A program made the translations under genes and the position numbers. 64,000 nucleotides of DNA from Verrucomicrobiia bacterium (GTDB taxonomy: Bacteria; Verrucomicrobiota; Verrucomicrobiia; Verrucomicrobiales; DEV007). Below the pieces are notes generated by a model that saw only the letters and a program-made list of their open reading frames with translations, had not been told where the DNA came from and searched no databases. The stretch is from contig JAUIAH010000015.1 of NCBI GenBank assembly GCA_030425385.1, positions 1-64,000 of the forward strand, in the 5' to 3' direction. Positions 9,101 through 17,296 of the stretch are shown in pieces (the stretch's first letter is position 1; each line of letters starts with the position of its first letter).

Positions 9101-10361
9101 CATCATCCTTTGCAACACCATCGGTTTCCTCGGAATCAAGCAGCACCAGATCGAAGACGACGGCACCGGTTGGAAGACGACGTTCCGCCATGACCTGCTC
9201 AAGAGCACGGATGGGAACTTTCGCCCCGTTGATTTGGAGTTCGCTCCAGACGGCTCCCTCTACGTGGTCGATTGGCACAACGTCCTCATCGGTCACATGC
9301 AGCACAATGCCCGCGATCCCTTCCGCGATCACGTGCACGGTCGCATCTACCGCATCACTTATCCTAGCAGACCGCTCGTGGAGCCGGCCAAGGTCGCGGG
9401 CGCGAGTATCGATACCTTGTTAGAGAATCTTAAAGCACCCGAGCTGCGCACCCGTTACCGGACGCGTCGCGAACTGCGCAGTCATCCCACGGCCGACGTG
9501 CTCGCCGCCGTGAAGGCATGGGTGGCCGCACTCGACCCGAACGATTCGAACCACGAGCACCACGTTCTCGAAGCGCTCTGGACGACTTGGGGCATGAACG
9601 AAGCGGACGAGAGCCTGCTACGCCAGCTTTTGGAAGCGAAAGACTTTCGTGCACGGGCGGCCGCTGTGCGCGTGCTCCGTTACAACACCCACCGGATGAG
9701 TGATCATGTGGCGTTTTTAGAGAATGCTGCCAACGATACCCACGGACGCGTGCGCCAGGAAGCTGCCGTCGCAGCCTCCTGGCTGCCTAACATTGAAGCC
9801 GCCAAGCAGATCGTCGCCACCGTCGCGAACCATCCCATCGATGACTGGATGAAAGACGTCGTCAAGACCGCGGCAGATCGCCTCGCCGGGATCGCCGAGG
9901 TCGAAGAACCCGAGTTCGTCGCCGCACCGGCTCCTGATCATCTGGACGCCGCTGCCAAGGAGCAATTCGTCATCGGCCAGAAAGTCTATTTCCGCGAAGG
10001 TCACTGCGCCACCTGTCACCAGGCTGACGGCAAGGGGCTCGATCCCGCCTTTCCATCCATCGCCAACAGCCCCTGGGTCAGCGGCGATCCTGACCGATTG
10101 ATCAAGCTCACCCTCTACGGCCTCATCGGGCCCCTGGAGATCAACGGCAAGAAGTACGACGGCCAAGTGCCCATGACCCCCTTCGGAGGCATGCTCAACG
10201 ACGATGAGCTCGCCGCCGTCCTCACCTTTGTGCGAAACTCCTTCGACAACGAAGCCAGCCCGGTAAAACCCGCCGATATCAAAGCCGTCCGCGACGCCTA
10301 CCCGGGCCGACTCCAGTTCATGACCACGGAAGAACTCCTCGAGGCCCATCCCTTGGAGTAG
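6144..10361 (+). CDS. ThuA / SGNH hydrolase / PVC-type dehydrogenase / cytochrome c fusion
   Basis: An exported protein of 1405 residues. Start ATG 6144 gives a good signal peptide (MKSHAFALLFVLLSLSPLSA); the frame also opens at 6081 but that leader is not signal-like. Domain order: a ThuA-like trehalose-utilisation domain (FLSGDHEYRS, then GGPIVGLRTATHAF), a charged Arg/Asn-rich linker, an SGNH-hydrolase-like domain (RIVLLGNGLAERDVYYS, FFGYNESFGG), then a PVC-type membrane-bound dehydrogenase beta-propeller (VPEGYKVELFASE, EDTDGDGKADKETIF). HEAT-like repeats follow. The C-terminus is a cytochrome c domain with CATCH at residues 1288-1292 and a downstream MTPFGG methionine as likely axial ligand. 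Such proteins are typical of Verrucomicrobiota and Planctomycetes and are thought to oxidise sugars outside the cytoplasm. The true substrate is unknown. In the SGNH domain GNG replaces the usual GDS. Confidence 0.85.
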   Translation: MKSHAFALLFVLLSLSPLSAYEPLVYEGTEGVGKGKHIVFLSGDHEYRSEETLPALARVLAKHHGFKCTVLFNIDAKSGEITPGNSNAPGMEALDDADLAVVYLRFQDFPEEQMKHFEAYLNRGGPIVGLRTATHAFRIPADSKFAKYSWDYKGEDYLSGFGHQVLGQTWIGHYGRNHRQSTRIDIVEDKASHPILRGVKDVWVQAGGYVGNPASGDILTLAQPLNGMKPDSPADPEKKPMPSEWTRTYKSASGKEGRVFTSLYGASEDLLNEGYRRLLVNGSLWALGMEEAITPELNVSLVGPYKPNTFGQRRYARGVKPSAYAGFASQIPAKAAEARPDRREQRQRNRNRRNRENQNDDPPHRLKEEPAEATSVRSQKVAPPAKGERIVLLGNGLAERDVYYSRIETELSLRYPEHELFFRNMGHVGDTPGFRPHPSRASQWAFPGAETFHPDLDVHHGQGFFGTPDQWLTHLKADTIVAFFGYNESFGGPSKVANFEAELNAWVEHTLTKAYNGEAAPRIVLASPIAFEDLSATRDLPNGEQENANLILYSAAIETVARKHGLTFIDLFSPTKALYQEVDEPLTTAGFVPNDKGYQHLAKVLADGLYGKQAHQSKADPALMHAAIKEKDYFWNSDYHLVNGVHAYGRRYNPYGPQNYPDEVKKTREMAALRDAQIHAVAKAEKSVLGVDDSQTHALEPVPTNYRQSAKNGNEQYLYDEEAVKSLAVPEGYKVELFASEKQFPNLANPVQLSFDNRGRLWVATMPTYPHYRPGDALPDDKLIIYEDTDGDGKADKETIFADNLHLPCGFEFAPEGVYLSQEPNLVLLRDTDGDDKADSTEIILGGFDTHDTHHAIGAFTADPSGAVVMCEGVFLHTNVETAYGPVRCVDGGFYRYSPQRGLLERTIQMSIPNPWGFAFDRWGQDFLLHTSGTTMNWALPMSVKPTFGSKTPRTRDLIPDGQKVRPTSGLEIVSSRHFPDEVQGDIILCNTIGFLGIKQHQIEDDGTGWKTTFRHDLLKSTDGNFRPVDLEFAPDGSLYVVDWHNVLIGHMQHNARDPFRDHVHGRIYRITYPSRPLVEPAKVAGASIDTLLENLKAPELRTRYRTRRELRSHPTADVLAAVKAWVAALDPNDSNHEHHVLEALWTTWGMNEADESLLRQLLEAKDFRARAAAVRVLRYNTHRMSDHVAFLENAANDTHGRVRQEAAVAASWLPNIEAAKQIVATVANHPIDDWMKDVVKTAADRLAGIAEVEEPEFVAAPAPDHLDAAAKEQFVIGQKVYFREGHCATCHQADGKGLDPAFPSIANSPWVSGDPDRLIKLTLYGLIGPLEINGKKYDGQVPMTPFGGMLNDDELAAVLTFVRNSFDNEASPVKPADIKAVRDAYPGRLQFMTTEELLEAHPLE

Positions 10362-10442
10362 GGCCAATTGCGGACGACGCTTGAAATAGTCAACCTAACA
10401 TCTTGCTCTCACTCGCCTCGTTTTCGTAAGCTGCCGGTCCAG

Positions 10443-10460
10443 CGGGATCTCTCGATCCCG
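10443..10460 (+). promoter_or_regulatory. Hairpin in the leader of the LamG/PA14 gene
   Basis: CGGGATC, a TCTC loop and GATCCCG form a perfect 7-bp stem, 17 bases before the ATG at 10478. No T-run follows, so it is more likely a leader structure than a terminator. Function unknown. Confidence 0.4.
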
Positions 10461-10477
10461 TTCATCCCAGCAGCTCT

Positions 10478-13400
10478 ATGAATCCAACCATTTCTCCCTC
10501 CTCCCTTCGAAGGACTCTCACGCGATTCTTTGCAATCGGCTTCGCTTGTTGTGCGCCTCTCAGTGCGCAGAACTTTGTCGACGACTTTGACTCGGGTGAC
10601 ATTAATGATCGCTGGCTCGTGCAACGCAACGCCGTGGGGACGGTGGAGATGACGCAGGAGGAAGGGCACGGTGTGGTAACGGCGTCGAGCGCGAATGCGA
10701 ACGGTGGCTTGGCCAGCATCGCGAGCTTCGATCCATTGGCGGATGGCATCTATGTGAGATTTGTTATCAGCGAGGTGATCGGAGGTCCCAACGCCAACGG
10801 CTTTCTGGTAGGCGTGGTGGACGACAACGCGATCTTTCATCGTAACACGAACAACTTTGGCATCGCAGCCTTTGGGCAAGAAGCGCGGACCGCAAGCGCC
10901 GGAGGATTCAGCCTGATCGCGGGCGATCGGAATGGCAGCAATCCATCTGATTTCATTCTGGACGAAGGCGAAGAGGTTGATCGCGCTTCCTTCGAGGACG
11001 GCTTCACGGTGACGCTGACGGCCGATGCGACAGGGTGGAGCTATGTGATTGAAGGCTTGCAAGACGTGGATCTGGTTGATCAGACATTTGAGAACTCGGG
11101 CACATGGGCCGACGCGGGCACGAGCTTTGAAGAGATCTTTGGTCAGGACAATGAATGGCACGTGCTCACGGCTAGTCAGTCCCCCGGTGAGAAGATCACG
11201 CGCTTTGATCAAATCTCTCTGGGTAATCCGAAGCCGACCAGCGACCCTGACATTCGTGTGCCTTCGAGTTTGAATCTAGGGCAGTTGCCAACGGTCCCCG
11301 AGATCCACGAGGATCGCCTGAGCGTTCGTAATGCCGGCGAGGCTCAAACGTTAGAGATCACGGGCGTAGAAATCGGCGGGCCGGATGCCGAGCACTTTGC
11401 CGTGCCCATCAATCAGTTTCCTCTCAGCATCGCTCCCGATGCCATGGCTGAGATTAATTTTACCGTGAGCAATCTGGGGGAAACAGGTGGATTCCAGGGT
11501 ATCTTCACACTGCTCAATAATGATCCCGCACCTGAGGATGATAGCCGCATCATGGTAGAGGTGTCTGCCAGTGTCATCAATCTCAATGGGCCAGTGGCGC
11601 ACTATCCTATGGATGAGGAAATGGGTACAGAAATGCGCGACATCACCGGGTTCGGGAGGATGGGGAGCTATGGCGAAGCCGTTCTGTTAGATGCGGCGGG
11701 ATTGGCCGGGGGCACCTCCATGCAAGTGAGTGGCGGATCCTTCGCGTCGGTGAATGGACGCGCATTCGACGAAGGCACGTTTGACACTTTCTCCCTATCT
11801 CTCTGGTTTCAAGCGGATGCCGTCACGCCCACGGGCACGTTGATTGCCAACGGATCAGACTCCCCAATCTTTGCGCTCTTGATCACTGAAGGCGAGCTGA
11901 GTTGGTTCATTGACTCGGTGCCAGACTTCGATACGTCCGCAAGTGGCTTGGAAGATGGCAAGGTTCATCATGCGGTCGTGACCTACAGCGCGGAAGAAAC
12001 CATCCTCTACGTGGATGGCGTGGCGAAAGGGTCCGGGGCAACAGCACTTCCTGACATTGACCCTGTCGCGCCCGTTCTCATGGGCGCTTTCGGGCCCCTT
12101 GGATTCTCCGGCCGTATCGACGATGTGCAGATCTACAATCGCGTCCTCGCACCGGAGGACGTGCAATTCCTTTTCGCGAATCCCGGGCTGCCTCTGGGCA
12201 GTTCTGGACCGGCTGACAGCGACGGCGATGGTCTCTCCGATGAAGACGAAGTGAATGTGTACATGACTGATCCTCTGATAGCCGACACGGATGGCGATGA
12301 GGCGATCGATGGCGATGAGGTCGCTGCTGGCAGCAGTCCGTTAGTCATCGATACCGATGGTGGCGGTGCCTGGGACGGCTTTGAGATCGCTCAAGGAACG
12401 GACCCGACCCTTGCCAGTGACGATCCTGCTGTCTGGACCGTGCGCACCTTGAGAGCACGCACCACGCTCAACACCCTATCAGTTGTCGACGACGTCATCG
12501 CGGAAGCGAACGTTTCTGACGAGATCGTGAGGCAGCACTCTCAGCTGAATTTCTTGGGAACCGGAGATGTCTTTGGCAATTTCGATAACGATGTTCCCTT
12601 TGATAACATGGATGCCATCGGGCAGAATGTCGATGACTTCATTGTTCTGGCCACGACCGAGATCTTTGTGAGCAACGCGGGAACCTACACGTTCGGATTC
12701 AACTCAGACGACGGCGGTCGCCTGACAGTCGGCGGAATGGAAGTTGCTTCTTACACAACAACACGCGGCACCAATGATTCGGTCGGCAGCGTGGCTCTTA
12801 TACCTGGATACCACGTGGTTGAGGTAGTCATGTTTGATCGTGGAGGCGGTTCGGCGCTTGAGGTCTATTGGGATCCTGAGCCGGGTGACGTCACCACAGG
12901 TTTTGAGGCGAATCGCCACGAGTTATTCGTGCCGATCTCCGCAGCGCGGGTGGATTCCGACAGCGATCAATTGGATGACCCTTGGGAACGGGCGCTCTTC
13001 GGTGATCTCAGCATGGACGGGACGGGCGATGCGGACGGCGATGGGCTCACGGACCGGGCGGAGCATGATGGGCGCACCGATCCCACGAATGCCGACTCAG
13101 ACGGCGATGGGGTGCACGATGGGCCCGAAGTCAACGATTACACCACCAACCCTTTGAACGCCGACAGCGATGGCGATGGACGCACTGACGGCGAAGAGAT
13201 CAATGGCGATCCTAGCAGCAACCCACTTGAAGAGGACACCGATGGCGATGGCTTCCGAGATGGATTCGAAGTGGCGCAGAATGCCGACCCCAACGATGCC
13301 TCAAGTTTGCCTGCCGATCGGTTAGGCGAACCTGATGACTCCTATCGGGCGGCACAAACCTTGCCGTCCTTCAATGGATTCCGCGGCGACGCTGATCGCC

Positions 13401-14149
13401 GCGATGTCACCTTCCGCGTCTTCATTGATTTCGACACCTTCTCTAGCGGCGAGGAACGCGAGATGGTTTGGGAATCCGGAGGGGGTACCGTTGGGTTCTC
13501 GCTCGTTTATGAAATGGGAAATCGCTTGGTCCTTCGCGCGGCAGGCAATGGTGGCAATGGCGTGGCCACGGTTGACTACGGGTTAACGCCCGATCAGCTC
13601 GCCGCTGGCACGTTGCCCGTGGTTTGGACCTTTGATGTGGACAATGGCGATCCGACCACGGGCCAAACCATTGCCCTTTTCGTGGATGGAGTGCTTGTTG
13701 GTTCTGACAGTCAGGATCTCGATGCCGATTGGAGCGGCTCAGACGGTGCCTCGTTCGGCATTGGCACTGGTTCCTTCGCCGCCGGGGGTGGCAACACCGC
13801 TCTCAACAATGGCGTCGACTTCGTTTCCGGCACGATTGATCTCGATCAGGGTCTGCAAATGTTCATCGATCAATTATTCGAAACGGGAGGAGAAGCCATC
13901 GATCCACCCTCAACCACCAGACGCTTCGACACGCCCTCTATTGTCCTAACAGAAGGCCAGATCGTCATCGGCTGGTTGGCCGCCCAAGACGTGGGCTATC
14001 GCGTGGAGTTCTCCCTTGACCTGGAGAACTGGACCGCGATAGAGGACATCGCCTTCTCCGTCGACGTCAACGACGCGAGTCTTGCTGACACCAACCAGGA
14101 TCGCATCGCCCTGAAGGACGGCTATTACCGCATCGTGCTACTCCCGTAG
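10478..14149 (+). CDS. Large secreted LamG / PA14 / thrombospondin type 3 repeat protein
   Basis: A secreted protein of 1223 residues with an N-terminal signal (RRTLTRFFAIGFACCAPLSA). The first 240 residues look like a beta-sandwich of the concanavalin type. An Ig-like segment follows, then a LamG/concanavalin module (FDTFSLSLWFQADAV, then GFSGRIDDVQIYNRVL). Next come calcium-binding thrombospondin type 3 repeats (DSDGDGLSDEDEV, DTDGDEAIDGDEV), a PA14-like module (AGTYTFGFNSDDGGRLTVGG), a second set of type 3 repeats and a C-terminal LamG-like module. No catalytic domain is recognisable. By analogy with similar Verrucomicrobiota proteins it may bind carbohydrate or act as a surface or adhesin-type protein. 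It follows the ThuA gene on the same strand by 116 bases. Confidence 0.75.
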   Translation: MNPTISPSSLRRTLTRFFAIGFACCAPLSAQNFVDDFDSGDINDRWLVQRNAVGTVEMTQEEGHGVVTASSANANGGLASIASFDPLADGIYVRFVISEVIGGPNANGFLVGVVDDNAIFHRNTNNFGIAAFGQEARTASAGGFSLIAGDRNGSNPSDFILDEGEEVDRASFEDGFTVTLTADATGWSYVIEGLQDVDLVDQTFENSGTWADAGTSFEEIFGQDNEWHVLTASQSPGEKITRFDQISLGNPKPTSDPDIRVPSSLNLGQLPTVPEIHEDRLSVRNAGEAQTLEITGVEIGGPDAEHFAVPINQFPLSIAPDAMAEINFTVSNLGETGGFQGIFTLLNNDPAPEDDSRIMVEVSASVINLNGPVAHYPMDEEMGTEMRDITGFGRMGSYGEAVLLDAAGLAGGTSMQVSGGSFASVNGRAFDEGTFDTFSLSLWFQADAVTPTGTLIANGSDSPIFALLITEGELSWFIDSVPDFDTSASGLEDGKVHHAVVTYSAEETILYVDGVAKGSGATALPDIDPVAPVLMGAFGPLGFSGRIDDVQIYNRVLAPEDVQFLFANPGLPLGSSGPADSDGDGLSDEDEVNVYMTDPLIADTDGDEAIDGDEVAAGSSPLVIDTDGGGAWDGFEIAQGTDPTLASDDPAVWTVRTLRARTTLNTLSVVDDVIAEANVSDEIVRQHSQLNFLGTGDVFGNFDNDVPFDNMDAIGQNVDDFIVLATTEIFVSNAGTYTFGFNSDDGGRLTVGGMEVASYTTTRGTNDSVGSVALIPGYHVVEVVMFDRGGGSALEVYWDPEPGDVTTGFEANRHELFVPISAARVDSDSDQLDDPWERALFGDLSMDGTGDADGDGLTDRAEHDGRTDPTNADSDGDGVHDGPEVNDYTTNPLNADSDGDGRTDGEEINGDPSSNPLEEDTDGDGFRDGFEVAQNADPNDASSLPADRLGEPDDSYRAAQTLPSFNGFRGDADRRDVTFRVFIDFDTFSSGEEREMVWESGGGTVGFSLVYEMGNRLVLRAAGNGGNGVATVDYGLTPDQLAAGTLPVVWTFDVDNGDPTTGQTIALFVDGVLVGSDSQDLDADWSGSDGASFGIGTGSFAAGGGNTALNNGVDFVSGTIDLDQGLQMFIDQLFETGGEAIDPPSTTRRFDTPSIVLTEGQIVIGWLAAQDVGYRVEFSLDLENWTAIEDIAFSVDVNDASLADTNQDRIALKDGYYRIVLLP

Positions 14150-14232
14150 ATTGCGGGGAGCTTCACCTCGGAGTTGCTTGGAAAGCAAACCTGACGCCAC
14201 CGCTCAGTTAAATGAATTCCACCAATGGCCTC

Positions 14233-14970
14233 TCACCGCTCTGAGCTGAGCTTGTCGAGCTCGTTCAAGAGCTCAGATGGCTCGGCGCGCTTGCGGTAGT
14301 TAGGATCGAGAAAGGTGTAGCGAATGACGCCTTCTGAATCGATGATGTAGGTCGCCGTCAGCGGCAGCTTGGTCTTGGCTTCCTCGCCATTCTTCTCAGA
14401 GATCTTGGCAAAGTCCTCATAGAGATCGGTGATGATCCCAAGATCGAAGACGAGCCCGTAAGATTCCGCCACTTCCAAATTGAGGTCTGTTAGTATTGGA
14501 AAAGGCACGTCATTTGCCTCCGCCGTTTTCTCGCTAAACTCGGGCAACTCCGGCGTCAGCGCAATGATCGTGGCACCCTTTGAGGCAAACGCATCTTTCT
14601 TCTCTGCCATGGCACGCAAGGCAAGGTTGCAATACGGTCACCAGCCCCCTCGATACCAGGTCAGCACCACTGGTCCGTCCTCCAGAAACTCTGCTAGGGA
14701 GCGCTCCTTGCCCTCGTGATCTTTGAGCGTGAAGGATGGGGCCTTGTCTCCATTCTTACGTGCCTGGCTAACAAGATCAGAATCGGTGAGTTCTTTCAGA
14801 TGCTGCGTCATCTTCGCCTTGGATTCCGCGGGCATCTTTGACTGGGCCGCACGCTTCATCAGCTGTTCCCTGAGCGAGATCTCCTCGGCGCTCACAAGTG
14901 ATAGACTGCCGAGCAATCCGAGCGAGCAGCTGGTGAGCATTCCCTTCATTCCTAGGCGTGAACGTTTCAT
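14233..14970 (-). CDS. Peroxiredoxin-like (AhpC/TSA) protein, probable selenoprotein with in-frame UGA
   Basis: The frame runs from ATG 14970 to the stop at 14233 with a single in-frame TGA at 14640-14638. Reading through gives 245 residues with position 111 as selenocysteine (Sec, U). The signal-like N-terminus is MKRSRLGMKGMLTSCSLGLL. The AhpC/TSA fold follows: GDKAPSFTLKDHEGK, then VVLTWYRGGW-U-PYCNLALRAM, then IIALTPELPEFS. In the cysteine relatives of this thioredoxin-like family the motif is GGWCPYCN, so UGA sits exactly at the first redox cysteine and the second cysteine is kept. The downstream 128 codons show no other lesion, which argues against simple decay. A stem-loop fitting a bacterial SECIS lies just downstream. 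Expected role: thiol/selenol peroxide or disulfide reduction outside the cytoplasm. A nonsense mutation is the alternative. It follows the aquaporin gene by 53 bases on the same strand. Confidence 0.75.
14602..14621 (-). promoter_or_regulatory. Candidate bacterial SECIS element
   Basis: On the minus strand, beginning 17 bases after the in-frame TGA, TTGC pairs with GCAG (one U-G wobble) and an outer C-G pair closes across one mismatch. The 8-base apical loop GTGCCATG begins with G and starts 23 bases after the UGA. Published bacterial SECIS models require an apical-loop G near the start and a UGA-to-loop distance of roughly this size. The stem is short, so this is tentative. An overlapping palindrome (TGCCATGGCA) could compete. 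Confidence 0.4.
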
Positions 14971-15023
14971 TGGCCAGAACAGAGGCGTGCTGCCTGCGCG
15001 TGTCAATTCCTACAGCGAATGCG

Positions 15024-15839
15024 TCATCTCGATGACGATGACTGATAGTCCAAGCGAGAACCGAGATAACCACCGATCAGGGCGCCCATGCAGGGAGAGA
15101 TCATGTAGACGGTGAACCACCCCATTCCGTTGGTCGTGAAAGGAATCGCTTTCCAACCAGCAAGGCTAGAGAAAAGGCGAGGCGCGAAGTCTCGCGCAGG
15201 ATTGAATCCTGCCATCGTCAAGGGCGCGAAGACGCAGATCAGAGTCGTCAAGGTGAGTCCGATAGCGATCGGCGTGAGTGGTCCAGGACCGCCAGCATTC
15301 AACTTGGAGACGAATCCAAAGATGGCGAGAGCGAGCAGGGCAGTGCCTAACATCTCAGCGAAGCAGGCACGCAGATGGGAAACGGGCTGTCTTGCGGTCT
15401 CGGTGAGAGCCTCGCCACCGGGGTTGGGAAAGTATTCCCCGAAGATCATGGCGCTGGCTTCGCTGCCGGGCGCCCCTCGCCGAATGCCTTGCTCCGCTTC
15501 AAAAGCCTCGATCGCGCCACCAAAGAGCGCATAGACAGCGCCCGCAGCCAGGAAAGCCCCCGCAAACTGCACCAGCATGTAGCCGGCTGCTCGCTTGGCA
15601 GGAAATCTGGTAAAGAGGGTGAACGCGAGAGTGATGGCAGGATTGAGGTGTGCCCCGCTTAGCGTTCCTGTTAGATAAATGGAGGCTGTCAGTCCGAGTC
15701 CCCAGACAATGGCGACTTGGAAGACGCCAATGGGAATGTCGAGAGCGACAGCCGTGGCGACCGCCCCGCAACCGAAGAATACGAGCAGAAAGGTCCCTAG
15801 CAATTCTCCCTGAATCCAAGCAAGTGTTTCTTTAGACAT
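15024..15839 (-). CDS. Aquaglyceroporin (MIP family; glycerol facilitator type)
   Basis: A membrane channel of 271 residues. ATG 15839 (MSKETLAWIQGELLGTFLLV) is chosen because the upstream in-frame extension to 15908 is not conserved-looking. Both NPA boxes are visible: SGAHLNPAIT in the first half and GFNPARDFAPR in the second. The aspartate after NPAR is typical of glycerol-conducting members (GlpF type) rather than water-only aquaporins. Six hydrophobic helices can be traced. It likely conducts glycerol or other small neutral solutes, possibly hydrogen peroxide, across the inner membrane. The peroxiredoxin-like selenoprotein gene follows by 53 bases on the same strand, so the two may be co-transcribed. 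No glycerol kinase is nearby. Confidence 0.88.
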   Translation of the reverse strand: MSKETLAWIQGELLGTFLLVFFGCGAVATAVALDIPIGVFQVAIVWGLGLTASIYLTGTLSGAHLNPAITLAFTLFTRFPAKRAAGYMLVQFAGAFLAAGAVYALFGGAIEAFEAEQGIRRGAPGSEASAMIFGEYFPNPGGEALTETARQPVSHLRACFAEMLGTALLALAIFGFVSKLNAGGPGPLTPIAIGLTLTTLICVFAPLTMAGFNPARDFAPRLFSSLAGWKAIPFTTNGMGWFTVYMISPCMGALIGGYLGSRLDYQSSSSR

Positions 15840-15973
15840 GTCGTAGGTTGATGATTGAGAACTCAAGAAGACCGGCCCTAGCCTGCGGCATCGCCAGAAA
15901 GCAGGCAAGCAGACGATTCGTCAACTTCATCAGAGTGTCGACAACGGCCCACCATCCGTCGCAGAATGCATCC

Positions 15974-17269
15974 ATGAACTCGAAACCTTCCCGTCGTCAG
16001 TTCCTCCGAACCGTCAGTGCGGTGGCGGTGCCTGCTTTCATCCCCGCCCGCGCTCTCGGGCGCGATGGCCATGTGGCTCCTAGCAATCGCATCACCTTAG
16101 CAGGCGTGGGGATCGGTCCGCGCGGCCGCTACGATCTCTCCGTGATGCTTCCCGAGCAAGATGTCCATTTCGTGACGATCTGCGATGTCCAACGGAGCCG
16201 GCGCGAGGCCGTCAAACAGATGGTCGATGACCACTATGGAAACAATGACTGTACCATGACGCGCGACATGTTTGAGGTCTACGACCGTCCTGACATTGAT
16301 GCCGTATTGGTGGCGACGGGTGATCACTGGCATGCGCTAGCCTCCATCCTTGCCATGAAGGCCGGGAAGGACGTCTACAGCGAGAAGCCATGCGGCATGA
16401 CCATCGGTGAAGTGCAAGCCCTCTCCGATGCCGCCGATCGCTATGGGCGCGTCTTTCAAGCCGGCACGCAACGCCGAAGTCTGGCCAATTTCCAGTATGC
16501 GGCGCAGGCGGCCATCAGCGGGAAACTCGGCCGATTGCATACCTTGCATGCGTCTGTCTACACGCCGAGCCGGACCTATGATTGGCTCCCGGCGGAGAAG
16601 GAGCCGCCCATTGACGAGGTCGACTGGGATCGTTGGTTAGGCCCCAGCCCGTGGCGTCCTTACAATCATCAATACGTCGCTGGTCGTTGGCGTGGGCACT
16701 ATGATTTCGAGGGCGCCGCCAACTTTCCTGACTGGGGAGCCCATACGGTGGATCTCTGTCAGTGGGCCAATCAAGCGGACGATACCGTTCCCATCACTTA
16801 CGAAGCGAGCACGGACGGGATCACGGCGAAGTATGCCAATGGCGTCACGCTGATCTGTGATTTCTTACCGACGCCCTTCGGCAATCGCGACCCTCACTAC
16901 ACGACCTCCACTGGCACCTGCCCAGTACGCTACGAGGGCGAGGATGGCACCATCGAAACGGGGGACAATGGCGAGATCGTGGTGACTGGCAAAGCGGCGA
17001 AGTCTCTCCAGCGCGAGTTTGCCAAGCCTGGCACAAGCGCCAAAGGGCATGGGCGCAATTTCTTTGATTGCGTGAAGTCCCGTGAAAAGCCTGTCTGCCA
17101 TCAACAGGTCATGCGACGCTCACATATTGCTTGTTTCGCAGCACAGTTGTCGTGGGAATTAGACCGCAAACTGACCTTTGATCCGAAGAGGGAGTGCTTT
17201 ATTCAGGACCCAGAAGCCAATCGCCGGATCCACCGCGCCACCCGCGCTCCATGGTCCCTCTACGTGTGA
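15974..17269 (+). CDS. Gfo/Idh/MocA family oxidoreductase with Tat signal
   Basis: A predicted exported NAD(P)-dependent oxidoreductase of 431 residues. The start at ATG 15974 places a twin-arginine motif at the N-terminus (SRRQFLRTVSAVAVPAF). The open frame begins at 15848 but that extension overlaps the divergent aquaporin promoter region. The Rossmann segment is ITLAGVGIGPRGRYD and the conserved catalytic-region lysine motif is VYSEKPCG. A GGH-like histidine region (PDWGAHTVDLCQWAN) matches the second domain. Family members oxidise or interconvert sugars and sugar acids. Tat-exported versions are abundant in Planctomycetes and Verrucomicrobiota. Substrate unknown. It is followed 27 bases later by the HEAT-repeat gene on the same strand. 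Confidence 0.85.
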   Translation: MNSKPSRRQFLRTVSAVAVPAFIPARALGRDGHVAPSNRITLAGVGIGPRGRYDLSVMLPEQDVHFVTICDVQRSRREAVKQMVDDHYGNNDCTMTRDMFEVYDRPDIDAVLVATGDHWHALASILAMKAGKDVYSEKPCGMTIGEVQALSDAADRYGRVFQAGTQRRSLANFQYAAQAAISGKLGRLHTLHASVYTPSRTYDWLPAEKEPPIDEVDWDRWLGPSPWRPYNHQYVAGRWRGHYDFEGAANFPDWGAHTVDLCQWANQADDTVPITYEASTDGITAKYANGVTLICDFLPTPFGNRDPHYTTSTGTCPVRYEGEDGTIETGDNGEIVVTGKAAKSLQREFAKPGTSAKGHGRNFFDCVKSREKPVCHQQVMRRSHIACFAAQLSWELDRKLTFDPKRECFIQDPEANRRIHRATRAPWSLYV

Positions 17270-17296
17270 ACCATCATCGGTATCTCTCCTCAAACG

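Noticed and set aside
10409-11212. 267-codon open frame on the minus strand
   Set aside because: Antisense to the LamG/PA14 gene, biased composition, no recognisable domain.
12220-13290. Repeated GGCGATGG-like DNA words
   Set aside because: They encode the Asp/Gly calcium loops of thrombospondin type 3 repeats and need no separate explanation.
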